NCBI GenBank assembly: GCA_965263205.1
Contig: CBDHHF010000003.1
Span: 186,001-250,000, forward strand
DNA: 64,000 nucleotides
Direction of reading: 5' to 3'
Source: JBCCIM01 sp965263205
GTDB lineage: Bacteria > Bacteroidota > Rhodothermia > Rhodothermales > JAHQVL01
Both the position numbers and the translations under genes were made by a program. The first letter of the stretch is position 1, and each line of letters opens with the position of its first letter. Positions 17,799-26,188 of the stretch are shown one piece after another. The notes beneath the pieces were generated by a model. That model was not told where the DNA came from. It searched no databases and saw nothing but the letters and a program-made list of their open reading frames with translations.

Positions 17799-18746
17799 AT
17801 GGCTCACGCAGATCATCCCCTGCACATCCTGTTTATATTTATCGATGGCCTTGGTCTTGGAGCCCCCGACGCCCAGACAAACCCACTTGCAACGCTTACC
17901 TTACCCGCCTTCAAAACACTAGCTGCCAACCAGCCATGGACCAATACGCTAGCAGCGCAACAGACCCCGGCACATATCGTGAAGCCGATTGATGCTTGTC
18001 TGGGCATGGAAGGGCTGCCGCAAAGTGGTACAGGACAGGCAACGCTTTTCAGCGGGATCAATTGCGCCGAAGCAGCCGGCCGGCATTTCGGGCCGTATCC
18101 GCACTCAACCTCAAAACCAATTCTTACTGCCCACAACGTATTTGCGCAAGTCAAGCGGGCATTCGATAAAGAAGCTGAACCGGCAGCGTTTGCCAATGCC
18201 TATCCGCCGCCCTTTTTTGCACACGCAGAAAAACGAAACAGGTGGACCGTGACCACTTTTTCCTGCATGGCAGCAGATGTGCAGATCCGCACGACAGCAA
18301 CGTTGCAGGCGGGTCGCGCGCTAACAGCAGAAATTAGTAACACCGCATGGCGCGAGCGACTGGGCATCGATGTTCCAATCATTACGGAGCAGGAAGCAGC
18401 CAAACGATTACTCGACCTGAGTGCTGATCACGCATTTACCCTGTTTGAATACTACCTGTCCGATAAAGCCGGCCACAGCCAATCCATGGAGAAAGCCACA
18501 ACTGTTTTGCACGCGCTGAACCGGTTTTTTGAAGGAATCCTGCATCATCTCAACCCTCAAAACACGCTGCTGCTCATCACCAGCGATCATGGGAATCTTG
18601 AAGATCTATCCACAAAATCTCACACGACAAATCCGGTGCCGCTTGTTGCTTATGGCCGGGGTGCAGACCATTTCAAGGAGGTAACGTCACTTTTAGACGT
18701 AACCCCGGCAATTTTGGAAACGCTTCAATCCGAAAACCGTACATAA
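17799..18746 (+). CDS. Alkaline-phosphatase-superfamily metalloenzyme (iPGM-like)
   Basis: A 315-residue protein of the metalloenzyme superfamily that includes cofactor-independent phosphoglycerate mutase. Metal-site motifs are complete: FIDGLGLG (first Asp), GLPQSGTGQATLFSG (nucleophile Ser/Thr), DKAGHSQ (Asp and His), TSDHGNLED (Asp-His) and the last His in HTTNPVPL. Typical iPGMs have about 510 residues with an inserted transferase domain; this protein is shorter, so a phosphatase or other phosphotransfer function is more likely. It is a common orphan gene in Bacteroidota relatives. Start ATG at 17799 leads directly into the first strand. The next gene begins 100 bp later. Confidence 0.82.
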   Translation: MAHADHPLHILFIFIDGLGLGAPDAQTNPLATLTLPAFKTLAANQPWTNTLAAQQTPAHIVKPIDACLGMEGLPQSGTGQATLFSGINCAEAAGRHFGPYPHSTSKPILTAHNVFAQVKRAFDKEAEPAAFANAYPPPFFAHAEKRNRWTVTTFSCMAADVQIRTTATLQAGRALTAEISNTAWRERLGIDVPIITEQEAAKRLLDLSADHAFTLFEYYLSDKAGHSQSMEKATTVLHALNRFFEGILHHLNPQNTLLLITSDHGNLEDLSTKSHTTNPVPLVAYGRGADHFKEVTSLLDVTPAILETLQSENRT

Positions 18747-18846
18747 TAAAACCGGAAAATTTCTGACCAACAATCCGGTGCTTCGTCGCGCGTGGACGAC
18801 TTACTACTGAAGCTTCTCCTTTCTTAATCAGTCAGCCTTAATTTTC

Positions 18847-20553
18847 GTGCCCGGATTGTTTCGCCATGTGTTTTGCTTGCTCTTGTTGTCGGCTTTGCCG
18901 GCAAGCGTATTTGCGCAGCAAGCCGACCTGGAAAAAGTCCGCGACCTTCAAATAGAACGCCTGCTTGTACAGGGCCTTACAAAGTCTTTCCTCGGATACC
19001 ACGACGAGGCCATTGCAATCTACCAGCAAGCCCTCGACCTCTCGCCAACCTCGCCGGCTGTAAATGCTGCACTTGCAGATGCCTTTGTTGCTGAAGAAGA
19101 TTTGCAAACTGCCATTTTCTACGCAACGCAAGCGAAAGACTACGGTGCTGACAACATCCATTACCACAAGCAACTTGTGCACCTGCAAAAGGAAGCAGAG
19201 GATCTGACAGCAGCTACAGCGACGCTCGAAGCCATGCGGCTTCAGTTTCCAGATGAGGTATCGGTCCTGGAAGAACTGGCCTACCTGCAGTACATGAACG
19301 GTGCACTAGACGAAGCGATTGATTCTTATCAGACACTTGAAGATCAGGTTGGAATCCAGCAGCACATCAGTTATCGCATGCTGCAGATTCACCACAAACG
19401 CAACGATGTTGCCGGCATGGAAGCGGCCTTGCGTAAAATGGAATCCCAAAACCCAGAGAATGCGTCCATCAAACGAAATCTGGCGGAGCTTTACCAGCGC
19501 AACAACCGCGAAGACGAAGCCATAGCTGTACTTGAAGAAGCGTTGCGCGTCGATTCCATGGATGTGGAAATTATTGTGCCGCTCGCTCGACTCTATGAGG
19601 ACCGAAAAGAGAACGAACGCGCCGAAGCCCTGTGGGCCCGAACCATGGACGTATCGGGGTCACCAGAAGATGCTTTTGCACGAGCTTCGCATCTATACGC
19701 ACGATCAAGTGATGACCTGGACACCATCGACCTTGTAACACGCCTGCTCGAATACGCAATTGCGCAAGATCCTTCGTACACGGAAGCCCTTGTGTTATTC
19801 GGCACCATTATGTTCGAGGAGCACCATTTTGAAGAGGCCGGCCAATTGCTGTACCGGGCGGTCCAGGTAAACCCGCGCAACCCGGATGTCTGGCTCCAGG
19901 CCGCGGCGGCATACCTGCGCATTAGCGAACCCCAAAAAGCGGCTGACATAGCAGATGAAGCGCTGCTCCTTTTCCCCGGGCAGCTCTCCTTGTTGCGTGT
20001 TGCAGCCTATGGGTACATGGAGGCATACAAGAATACCCGGGCCATTGGACACTTCAAAGAATTCCTTTCGTTGCTCGAAAAAGACGAAGCGCAGGTAAGC
20101 GAGCGATCGGAAGTGTTGTCGGCGTTGGGTCTGCTGTATGCCCGTACAAAATCGTACGAGGCATCAGACAACGCGTACGCACAAGCACTTGCCTTGTCGC
20201 CCGACAATGCTGTTGTGCTCAACAACCTGGCCTACAGTCTTGCTGAGCGTGAAATCCGACTCGATGATGCACTCCGTTTTGCCAAGCGTGCCGTAGAGAT
20301 TGAAAAGCGCAACGCTGCTTTTATGGATACGCTTGGGTGGGTGTACTACAAACAAGGCGACTACAAGAAGGCTGAGGAATGGGTATCAAAAGCCATTGAT
20401 GCCGGCGCCCGCGGCGCAACAACATTTGAGCACCTGGGCGACATTCAGGTAAAATTGGGAGATTTGAGTGCAGCGGTGAACCTGTGGAATAAGTCGCTGG
20501 AATTAAATCCAGACAACGCACAACTCCAGCAAAAAATCAACAACAACCAGTAA
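18847..20553 (+). CDS. Periplasmic TPR-repeat protein
   Basis: A 568-residue exported protein made almost completely of tetratricopeptide repeats. A GTG start at 18847 opens a signal peptide (LFRHVFCLLLLSALPASVFAQQ) cut after VFA. At least ten TPR units can be followed (for instance GYHDEAIAIYQQALDLSP, REDEAIAVLEEALRVD, YEASDNAYAQALALSPDNA and the last DLSAAVNLWNKSLELNPDN). TPR arrays are protein-binding scaffolds. It is followed by a DUF4292 lipoprotein and an EnvC-like protein; this order is found in many Bacteroidota and suggests an envelope or outer-membrane assembly role, though none is established. Confidence 0.9.
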   Translation: MPGLFRHVFCLLLLSALPASVFAQQADLEKVRDLQIERLLVQGLTKSFLGYHDEAIAIYQQALDLSPTSPAVNAALADAFVAEEDLQTAIFYATQAKDYGADNIHYHKQLVHLQKEAEDLTAATATLEAMRLQFPDEVSVLEELAYLQYMNGALDEAIDSYQTLEDQVGIQQHISYRMLQIHHKRNDVAGMEAALRKMESQNPENASIKRNLAELYQRNNREDEAIAVLEEALRVDSMDVEIIVPLARLYEDRKENERAEALWARTMDVSGSPEDAFARASHLYARSSDDLDTIDLVTRLLEYAIAQDPSYTEALVLFGTIMFEEHHFEEAGQLLYRAVQVNPRNPDVWLQAAAAYLRISEPQKAADIADEALLLFPGQLSLLRVAAYGYMEAYKNTRAIGHFKEFLSLLEKDEAQVSERSEVLSALGLLYARTKSYEASDNAYAQALALSPDNAVVLNNLAYSLAEREIRLDDALRFAKRAVEIEKRNAAFMDTLGWVYYKQGDYKKAEEWVSKAIDAGARGATTFEHLGDIQVKLGDLSAAVNLWNKSLELNPDNAQLQQKINNNQ

Positions 20554-20737
20554 AACGGGCATATTTGGTTAACCCGGCTAATTTCATACATTACGATACC
20601 CACACGCTGACTTCAACAATGCCGCCCCCAACAATGCTGGCAGGCATTTTGATAGGAAACAAATAGCGTTCTTCATGCAGCCCAACCAGTATTCTTAGTC
20701 AACAAACCGTTTATTCAGCTACTCTTTGCTATACCCT

Positions 20738-21571
20738 GTGAATCAACTTCATTCTTCCCCCGGCAAGGTATCCGTAATTGTTGCCACCGCTCCTGCTTCC
20801 CGTCATGCCCTGAGCTACGTCGCGCTCGTTGCTGCGCTACTCCTGTTTGCCGGCTGTAGTGGTTCACGCGGCGCTTTTGATCGCGACGCTGCGATGCCGG
20901 CCGACTATCCGAATCACAGCTACACGCAAATCATCGACAGCCTGAGGGCCATGCCTTTTGCTGTTGATGCATACCAATCTGAAGCAGCATTGGTCATAAA
21001 GTCCCCCGTGCAAGGTGGATCGTTCTCGGCTTCGATCAAACACGTAAAAGACGATTCGTTGCTCATCTCGATCAGTCCAGGCCTTGGGATTGTAGCCGTA
21101 CGCGCACTCGTTACCTCTGATAGTTTTTTTGTGCACGATCGCATCAATAAAGAGCTAGGAATCGGCACCATCGACGCCATGCAACGCCTGCTGCCATTAC
21201 CAGCAGATGCAAACTCATTGTACAGCGCCATGTTGGGTGTCTGGTTGCCCGAGACGGGCCCTGATTGGACGTTATCTGCGGCACAGAACTACTACATCCT
21301 GGAGGATGCTACCCGCACGCTGTTTATCGACCCCGTTTTCTGGCGTGTTGTACGTTACGTAGAGAACAACGAGGCCGGAACGCTTGTAGAAGAGCGGACA
21401 TTCTCCGAATTTAAAGACTACGATGGCGTCTATTTGCCACGCCGGCTTACATTCCGGCGCCCGGGAGACGATACTTCAGCTTCGCTCTTCCACAGGAAAC
21501 GTACAATAAACCCGTCATCGCTGTCGTTGGACTTTAATGTCAGCAGTTCTGTAAAACGCGTCGAGTTCTAG
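20738..21571 (+). CDS. DUF4292 lipoprotein (LolB-like)
   Basis: A lipoprotein of about 277 residues. The signal ends with the lipobox LLFAGC, the acylated Cys being followed by SGSRGA. The mature part fits DUF4292: VDAYQSEAALVIKSP, SFSASIKHVKDDSLLISISPGLGI, and later FKDYDGVYLPRRLTFRRPGDD. The family shares the open beta-barrel of LolA/LolB, so a role in lipoprotein or lipid handling in the outer membrane is suggested. Start is uncertain: GTG at 20738 is preferred, with TTG at 20726 as alternative; both give a long n-region. It lies between the TPR and EnvC-like genes, in the usual order of this cluster. Confidence 0.85.
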   Translation: MNQLHSSPGKVSVIVATAPASRHALSYVALVAALLLFAGCSGSRGAFDRDAAMPADYPNHSYTQIIDSLRAMPFAVDAYQSEAALVIKSPVQGGSFSASIKHVKDDSLLISISPGLGIVAVRALVTSDSFFVHDRINKELGIGTIDAMQRLLPLPADANSLYSAMLGVWLPETGPDWTLSAAQNYYILEDATRTLFIDPVFWRVVRYVENNEAGTLVEERTFSEFKDYDGVYLPRRLTFRRPGDDTSASLFHRKRTINPSSLSLDFNVSSSVKRVEF

Positions 21572-21613
21572 ACGTAAGCATCAGACCTTGCAACTGATCA
21601 GATCAGGCAACTC

Positions 21614-22807
21614 ATGAAATCGTTATTCTACCTGCTTGCTTTCGGCCTCTTCCTGCACGTCGCCGTGCCGGTTGCTTCAGCACAAACAACCCGCGAGGTT
21701 ACCGAGAAACGATTGCGCGCCCTGCAGGACCAGATGACGCTGGACGTCATTCGTATTTCTGAAACGGAAGAACTCGAACGAGCAACGCTGCAAACGCTCG
21801 CCGACCTCGACAGAGAAATTGCGGTACGCGAAGAGCTCATCGAAACCAACCAGACGCTACTCCGCGAAATTGAACGGTCGCGTGATTCGCTCCGAACGTC
21901 AATGAATGCGCTGGAAGAAGAATTAGGCTCCCATCGCGAACAATACCAGCACCGGGCCATCCATGCCTACAAGTACGGCCGCCTCCACGATGTTGCCTTG
22001 ATCCTCGCAGCAGAATCGATTAACCAGATGTTGATCAGAATTCGCTATCTGCGCCGATTTGCCGACCAGCGCCGTGGCCGGTTAAATCAGATCATCACGG
22101 CTACAAACACTATCAAGTCGCGCCAGGCGGAAATGGAATCCAACGTTGCCGAAGCCGAGCAGCTCATTTCAGGTGCTGTTTCCGAACAGGCTGAACTCAA
22201 AGAACTGCGAGGTACGCGTAACAGAGTGATCTCGGAGTTAAAGCGCCAGCGAACCGACCTCCAAAAAGACCTGGAAGAAAAGCAGACGGAGGCCAACGAG
22301 CTAGAAACGCGCATCAGGCGTATTATTGAGGGCGAGAGTAATGCGCGGTCGAGAGCTCCAGCCAACCCGGCTGATGCGGCCGCCAATGCACGACTCTCCA
22401 GCGCATTTCTGGCCAACAAAGGCACGCTCTCCTGGCCGGCAGAAGGTGCGGTGATTGAGCCGTTTGGGGAAGTTGTGAACCCTGTGTACGGCACCGTAAC
22501 ACTGAATCCATGGATCCTCATCTCCACGGGCGCCTCCGCAGAGGTACTATCGGTATTTGAAGGGGAAGTGGTAGACATCTATCCGATGCCAGAGTTTGGG
22601 ACCGTAATTACGGTAAGCCACGGTGATTTCACGTCGCTCTACGGTAATATGTCGATTGTTTATGTCACTGCCGGCACCGAAGTACGCGCCGGACAACTCA
22701 TTGGTCGCGCAGGTACAGATGCACAGCCCAAAGGCAACGCCGTGCTTTTTGGCATCTTCAGAAACGATATCGAAGTAGATCCCGAGGAGTGGCTGAAGCG
22801 CCGTTAG
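21614..22807 (+). CDS. EnvC-like murein hydrolase activator (degenerate LytM domain)
   Basis: A 397-residue exported protein: signal peptide (about residues 1-23, ending ASAQ), a long coiled coil of about 230 residues (heptad-rich, Glu/Arg/Leu), and a C-terminal LytM domain (about 275-397). Zinc ligands are missing: the first His/Asp site reads NPWILIST and the HxH motif is replaced by AVLFGIF. This is the state found in EnvC, which does not cut peptidoglycan itself but activates amidases during cell division. It starts 42 bp after the DUF4292 gene and is probably in one operon with it and the TPR gene. The coiled coil would contact FtsEX-like partners in EnvC-type systems; that part is inferred. 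Confidence 0.87.
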   Translation: MKSLFYLLAFGLFLHVAVPVASAQTTREVTEKRLRALQDQMTLDVIRISETEELERATLQTLADLDREIAVREELIETNQTLLREIERSRDSLRTSMNALEEELGSHREQYQHRAIHAYKYGRLHDVALILAAESINQMLIRIRYLRRFADQRRGRLNQIITATNTIKSRQAEMESNVAEAEQLISGAVSEQAELKELRGTRNRVISELKRQRTDLQKDLEEKQTEANELETRIRRIIEGESNARSRAPANPADAAANARLSSAFLANKGTLSWPAEGAVIEPFGEVVNPVYGTVTLNPWILISTGASAEVLSVFEGEVVDIYPMPEFGTVITVSHGDFTSLYGNMSIVYVTAGTEVRAGQLIGRAGTDAQPKGNAVLFGIFRNDIEVDPEEWLKRR

Positions 22808-23083
22808 CGCCGGCCGCACCCGGTACGTTTGCGTCTCAACAAGGCGCCACAACGACCAATCATAGTGCCTTTCCTAGCTAAGTGACGCACGCTGCGCTGC
22901 GATATGCCAAAGCCCCTCACTATTTCCTGCATTTCTGAAACAGGTTATCGCTTTTTGTGTTAGTTTCCGCTGCTGGATAGCTGCTTTTTTGATGCACCCA
23001 ATAATGTCTCCAATTTCCGTGCATCGCGACCGCAGAAATCCGTTGAATAAATAAAACCCAGCGAACTGAACAACTTATAGAAA

Positions 23084-24505
23084 ATGGCAGATACCAAGTA
23101 CGATGTCATCGTGATAGGCTCCGGTCCAGGCGGATACGAGACGGCGATTCGGGCGACCCAATTGGGATTAAAAACCGCGATTGTAGAGAAAAATAAATTG
23201 GGCGGTGTATGTTTGAACATCGGCTGTATTCCCACAAAAGCCCTCCTGAAAAGTGCGGAGATGATGGACAGTGTGCGGCACCTGGAAGATTACGGTATCG
23301 TACTGGAAGGCTCCGTCAGACACGACTTCCCCAAAATTGTTGAGCGCAGCCGTGGCGTCGCTGCAAAAATGAACAAAGGGGTTACGTTCTTGATGAAGAA
23401 GAACAAGATCGATGTTCATATGGGACAGGCTACCCTCCTTGGTGGCGGCAAAATCGACATTAAGCCTTCCGTAGATATGGACGGCAACAAAGTAGGCGAA
23501 GCAAAGCAGCTCGAAGGCAAGCACATCATTGTTGCTACTGGCGCGCGTGCCCGCGAAATTCCCCCGCTTCCGGTTGATGGCAAGAAGATCGTCTCGTACA
23601 AAGAAGCGATGACGCAGAAAGAGCAGCCCAAACGCCTGCTGATTGCCGGCGCCGGCGCTATTGGTGTTGAGTTTGCCTACTTCTACCATCAGATGGGTAC
23701 TGAAGTTGTCATCGTCGAATTGCTCGATCGCCTTGTACCCGTGGAAGACGCTGACGTCTCTAAAGAATTGCAGCGCAGCTTCAAGAAGGCAAAAATCAAA
23801 GTCATGACCAAAACGCAGGTTATGTCAGTTGATACCTCAGGTAAAGAACTCAAAGTCACGCTGAAGACAGCCAAAGGCGAAGAAGTCATTACAACCGACC
23901 AGGTGCTTTCGGCCGTTGGGGTTGTAGGAAACGTAGAAAACCTCGGCCTCGAGGCACTCGGCGTGGAAGTTGACCGTGGCGCCATCAAAGTAGACGGATT
24001 TGGCCGCACCAACGTACCGGGTATCTATGCTATTGGTGACGTTGCGGGTCCCCCATGGCTCGCGCACAAAGCCAGCCATGAAGGCATCCTTTGCGTAGAG
24101 AAAATTGCCGGCAAAGATGTACATCCGATGAACAAGAAAAACATCCCGGGATGTACGTACTGTCAGCCACAGATTGCGTCTGTTGGATACACAGAAGCAG
24201 CCGCTAAAGAAGCCGGCTACGAACTGAAAATTGGTAAATTCCCGTTCCAGGCTTCGGGTAAAGCATCAGCCATCGGACACGGCGAAGGCTTTGTCAAAAT
24301 CATCTACGACGCCAAATATGGTGAGATGCTGGGATGCCATATCATTGGTTACGATGCAACCGAGCTTATTGCTGAAGCGGTAACGGCTCGTGAATTGGAA
24401 ACCACCGCGCATGAAATCATGGAAGCCATCCATCCACACCCAACGCTCTCTGAAGCGGTGATGGAAGCCACCAAAGATGCGTACGGCAAAGCGATCAACA
24501 TTTGA
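23084..24505 (+). CDS. lpdA: Dihydrolipoyl dehydrogenase
   Basis: A 473-residue flavoprotein disulfide reductase, the E3 subunit of 2-oxo acid dehydrogenase complexes. Motifs in order: FAD-binding GSGPGGYETAIRA, redox pair GGVCLNIGCIPTKALL, NAD-binding GAGAIGVEFAYFY, second FAD motif GIYAIGDVAGPPWLAHKAS and the catalytic HPHPTLSE with the His-Glu pair that activates the partner disulfide. Length is normal. No E1 or E2 genes are in the window, so it probably serves several complexes. Its stop touches the stop of the convergent DUF402 gene with no spacer, and the likely terminator lies inside that gene. Confidence 0.97.
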   Translation: MADTKYDVIVIGSGPGGYETAIRATQLGLKTAIVEKNKLGGVCLNIGCIPTKALLKSAEMMDSVRHLEDYGIVLEGSVRHDFPKIVERSRGVAAKMNKGVTFLMKKNKIDVHMGQATLLGGGKIDIKPSVDMDGNKVGEAKQLEGKHIIVATGARAREIPPLPVDGKKIVSYKEAMTQKEQPKRLLIAGAGAIGVEFAYFYHQMGTEVVIVELLDRLVPVEDADVSKELQRSFKKAKIKVMTKTQVMSVDTSGKELKVTLKTAKGEEVITTDQVLSAVGVVGNVENLGLEALGVEVDRGAIKVDGFGRTNVPGIYAIGDVAGPPWLAHKASHEGILCVEKIAGKDVHPMNKKNIPGCTYCQPQIASVGYTEAAAKEAGYELKIGKFPFQASGKASAIGHGEGFVKIIYDAKYGEMLGCHIIGYDATELIAEAVTARELETTAHEIMEAIHPHPTLSEAVMEATKDAYGKAINI

Positions 24506-25033
24506 TCAGGCCTGCGGCGGCAACGTATCCGTGGCTTTCCACGCGTTGTACCGCGCCAGCTGTGCTTCATAATTGAACGGAAAATTGCCGGCCTCGATGA
24601 GCGCCGGCAATTTTTTTGCCTCTTCGCGCACACGCTGTTTTAACGCCTCGGGATAGTCCCACGCTACGGCGTTGGCGTTGAATTCGTCCTCATCAACCAG
24701 TTCAATTCCACCATCCAGCCCAACGCGGTAATCCAGGTCCATATCTATCCAGGATAGCTTTTCCGCTGTCACTTCTGGCGGCATGGCCAGGTTGATGTAC
24801 ATGGCACACTGGTGGTTTTTATGCTCAAAGATGTGCATCACATTGTACCACTCCCCTGGTAAGAACAGCTCGATCAAACCGTTCTCATTGTATCGTTCTT
24901 CGTTCGCCGCATGATAGAAGAATGGACTTCCCGGTGCAGAAAAGACTTCGATACTCCGATCGGTACGCAGCACATGGGCCTGTTCGCTCGATGAACGCAG
25001 GCGCCCGTTGTACTTTCGGGAAACGATACGCAT
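24506..25033 (-). CDS. DUF402 domain protein
   Basis: A 175-residue soluble protein of the DUF402 group. The order fits: RKYNGRLRSSSEQAHVL, FSAPGSPFFYHAANEE, EWYNVMHIFE, then CAMYINLAMPPEV and the acidic segment SWIDMDLDYRVGLDGGIELVDEDEF. In solved relatives such as FomD and nucleoside-diphosphatase-like enzymes these acidic residues bind metal and the protein hydrolyses nucleotide-linked substrates. Which substrate applies here is unknown. Start ATG at 25033 lies 7 bp after the stop of the DUF1330-like gene, so the two are co-transcribed. The C-terminal part doubles as a terminator for lpdA. Confidence 0.82.
   Translation of the reverse strand: MRIVSRKYNGRLRSSSEQAHVLRTDRSIEVFSAPGSPFFYHAANEERYNENGLIELFLPGEWYNVMHIFEHKNHQCAMYINLAMPPEVTAEKLSWIDMDLDYRVGLDGGIELVDEDEFNANAVAWDYPEALKQRVREEAKKLPALIEAGNFPFNYEAQLARYNAWKATDTLPPQA
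24582..24617 (+). terminator. Terminator for lpdA inside the convergent gene
   Basis: Stem AAATTGCCGGC (24582-24592) pairs with GCCGGCAATTT (24603-24613), 10-nt loop, followed on the plus strand by a run of seven T. It lies about 80 bp past the lpdA stop, within the minus-strand DUF402 coding sequence, where it encodes residues KLPALIEAGNF. Confidence 0.8.
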
Positions 25034-25040
25034 ACGCGCC

Positions 25041-25454
25041 TCACTCTTGCATCGGTAAAAGGCGTGAATCAAGCAACGCTGCGGTGCGATGGCCGGCGCC
25101 GGCGAGGTATCCTTCATCAGAGGCAAACGCCATAAAACGTTGCAGCGATTGATGTTTGACGAGCAATACAAGGTCCCATGATTCCTCCTGCGGGCCGATC
25201 ACAAAAGGACCACCTGTGCCTTTAAACAGCACTTCGCCGCCACTTGCCTCAAGAAACGGCAGCGTGTGCGCCATATACAACTGATAAGCTTCCTGACCCG
25301 ATATGGGTGTATCTGGCGCCAGGTTCGGAAATTTGCTGTAGTCAGCCTCTTCCCGAAACTTGAGCAGGTTTAGCATAACAAGCGGACCCTGAGGGTTGCG
25401 CCGAAAGAGCGCTGCGCCGGCTTCCTGTGTAGCTTCGATATACCGTTCGGTCAT
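25041..25454 (-). CDS. DUF1330-like protein
   Basis: A 137-residue protein of the dimeric ferredoxin-like fold type. Segments typical of DUF1330 are GPLVMLNLLKFREEADY near the N terminus, GQEAYQLYM, GGEVLFKGTGGPFVIGPQEESWDLVLLVKHQSLQRF and DEGYLAGAGHRTAAL at the end. Function of the family is unknown; similar folds act as mono-oxygenases or binding proteins. It is the middle gene of a three-gene minus-strand unit (MOSC, DUF1330-like, DUF402) with spacers of about 12 and 7 bp. Confidence 0.75.
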   Translation of the reverse strand: MTERYIEATQEAGAALFRRNPQGPLVMLNLLKFREEADYSKFPNLAPDTPISGQEAYQLYMAHTLPFLEASGGEVLFKGTGGPFVIGPQEESWDLVLLVKHQSLQRFMAFASDEGYLAGAGHRTAALLDSRLLPMQE

Positions 25455-25466
25455 GTGTATATCCTC

Positions 25467-25907
25467 TTATTCTGAATCTTCCCAGCTTATTGTATCGCCG
25501 ACTTTAATCACGCCATCGTCGAGTACCTGCCCAAACGCACCACCGCGCCACTCGGGAAACATAAGCTCTCTTAACCCGGGGAGCGCCTCGTCCATCTGGT
25601 TGCACGGCTTGGTCTCCCCTTTGATGATAATGCGACAATCGCCAATGCGCAGTGTTTGTCCTCGGCGGTCTTTGAGCGGAAAGCCGGATACCATCAGGTT
25701 CGCCCGACGGGTTTGAGGCGGCAGATCGCTATCAAGTTGTGCCATAAGCTCCTGCCAGACTTCCTGCTCAATAATGGTCACCTGCCGGCGGCCACCCTGG
25801 TTTGCGTTGTCGCGCAGCCCTTTGCCGGCTACCAGCTCAGCCTCGGTTTTAGGATCCATCGGACCCTGCTTCGCGCGTTTGATCCAGATTGCTTCAAGTT
25901 TTGCCAT
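25467..25907 (-). CDS. MOSC domain protein
   Basis: A 146-residue MOSC (molybdenum cofactor sulfurase C-terminal) domain protein. Visible features are AIWIKRAKQGPM, a basic ARNxG-like region RDNANQGGRRQVTIIEQEVW, RRANLMVSGFPL, GDCRIIIKGETKPCNQMDEA with the conserved Cys, and WRGGAFGQVLDDGVIKVGD. Single-domain MOSC proteins are predicted sulfur carriers linked to Mo-cofactor enzymes or to reduction of N-hydroxylated compounds. I use the internal ATG at 25907 because it starts the domain. The frame stays open upstream through the GGAGTGA tandem array, which reaches within 3 bp of this ATG and leaves no room for a ribosome binding site. Confidence 0.87.
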   Translation of the reverse strand: MAKLEAIWIKRAKQGPMDPKTEAELVAGKGLRDNANQGGRRQVTIIEQEVWQELMAQLDSDLPPQTRRANLMVSGFPLKDRRGQTLRIGDCRIIIKGETKPCNQMDEALPGLRELMFPEWRGGAFGQVLDDGVIKVGDTISWEDSE

Positions 25908-25909
25908 GA

Positions 25910-25961
25910 GGAGTGAGGAGGAGTGAGGAGTGAGGAGTGAGGAGTGAGGAGTGAGGAGTGA
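25910..25961. repeat. Seven-copy tandem repeat of GGAGTGA
   Basis: The 7 bp unit GGAGTGA occurs once, then GGA, then six more times without a mismatch. It sits directly before the MOSC start codon. Just beyond, TCGATATTC appears three times (25972-26009). Confidence 0.9.
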
Positions 25962-26024
25962 CACGATCCTTCGATATTCGGCGTTCCTTGCTCGATATTC
26001 GATATTCAAGCCCAGTGCAAGTCT

Positions 26025-26188
26025 AACAGAGATCCTTCGCAGCGCTCAGGATGACGGGATTGATGCAGATCAACAATCCGCAATTCACAATCCACATTCA
26101 GCAATCAGCCAAACAGAGATCCTTCGCAGGGCTCAGGATGACGAGATTGATGCAAATCAACAATCCCCATTCCACAATCATCAATCAA
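26025..26188. repeat. Duplicated 87 bp element next to metG
   Basis: Two similar copies (26025-26111 and 26112-26188) start with AACAGAGATCCTTCGCAG, continue with GCTCAGGATGAC, then GATTGATGCARATCAACAATCC. Each holds a small inverted repeat (ATCCT ... AGGAT). The second copy ends over the metG stop codon (26185-26187). The words match a type of dispersed repeat (reverse complement GTCATCCTGAGC...GAAGGATC) that I recall from many environmental bacterial genomes. Confidence 0.8.

Noticed and set aside
25910..26188. CRISPR array
   Set aside because: Repeats are either directly adjacent without spacers or only two long copies; no cas genes nearby.
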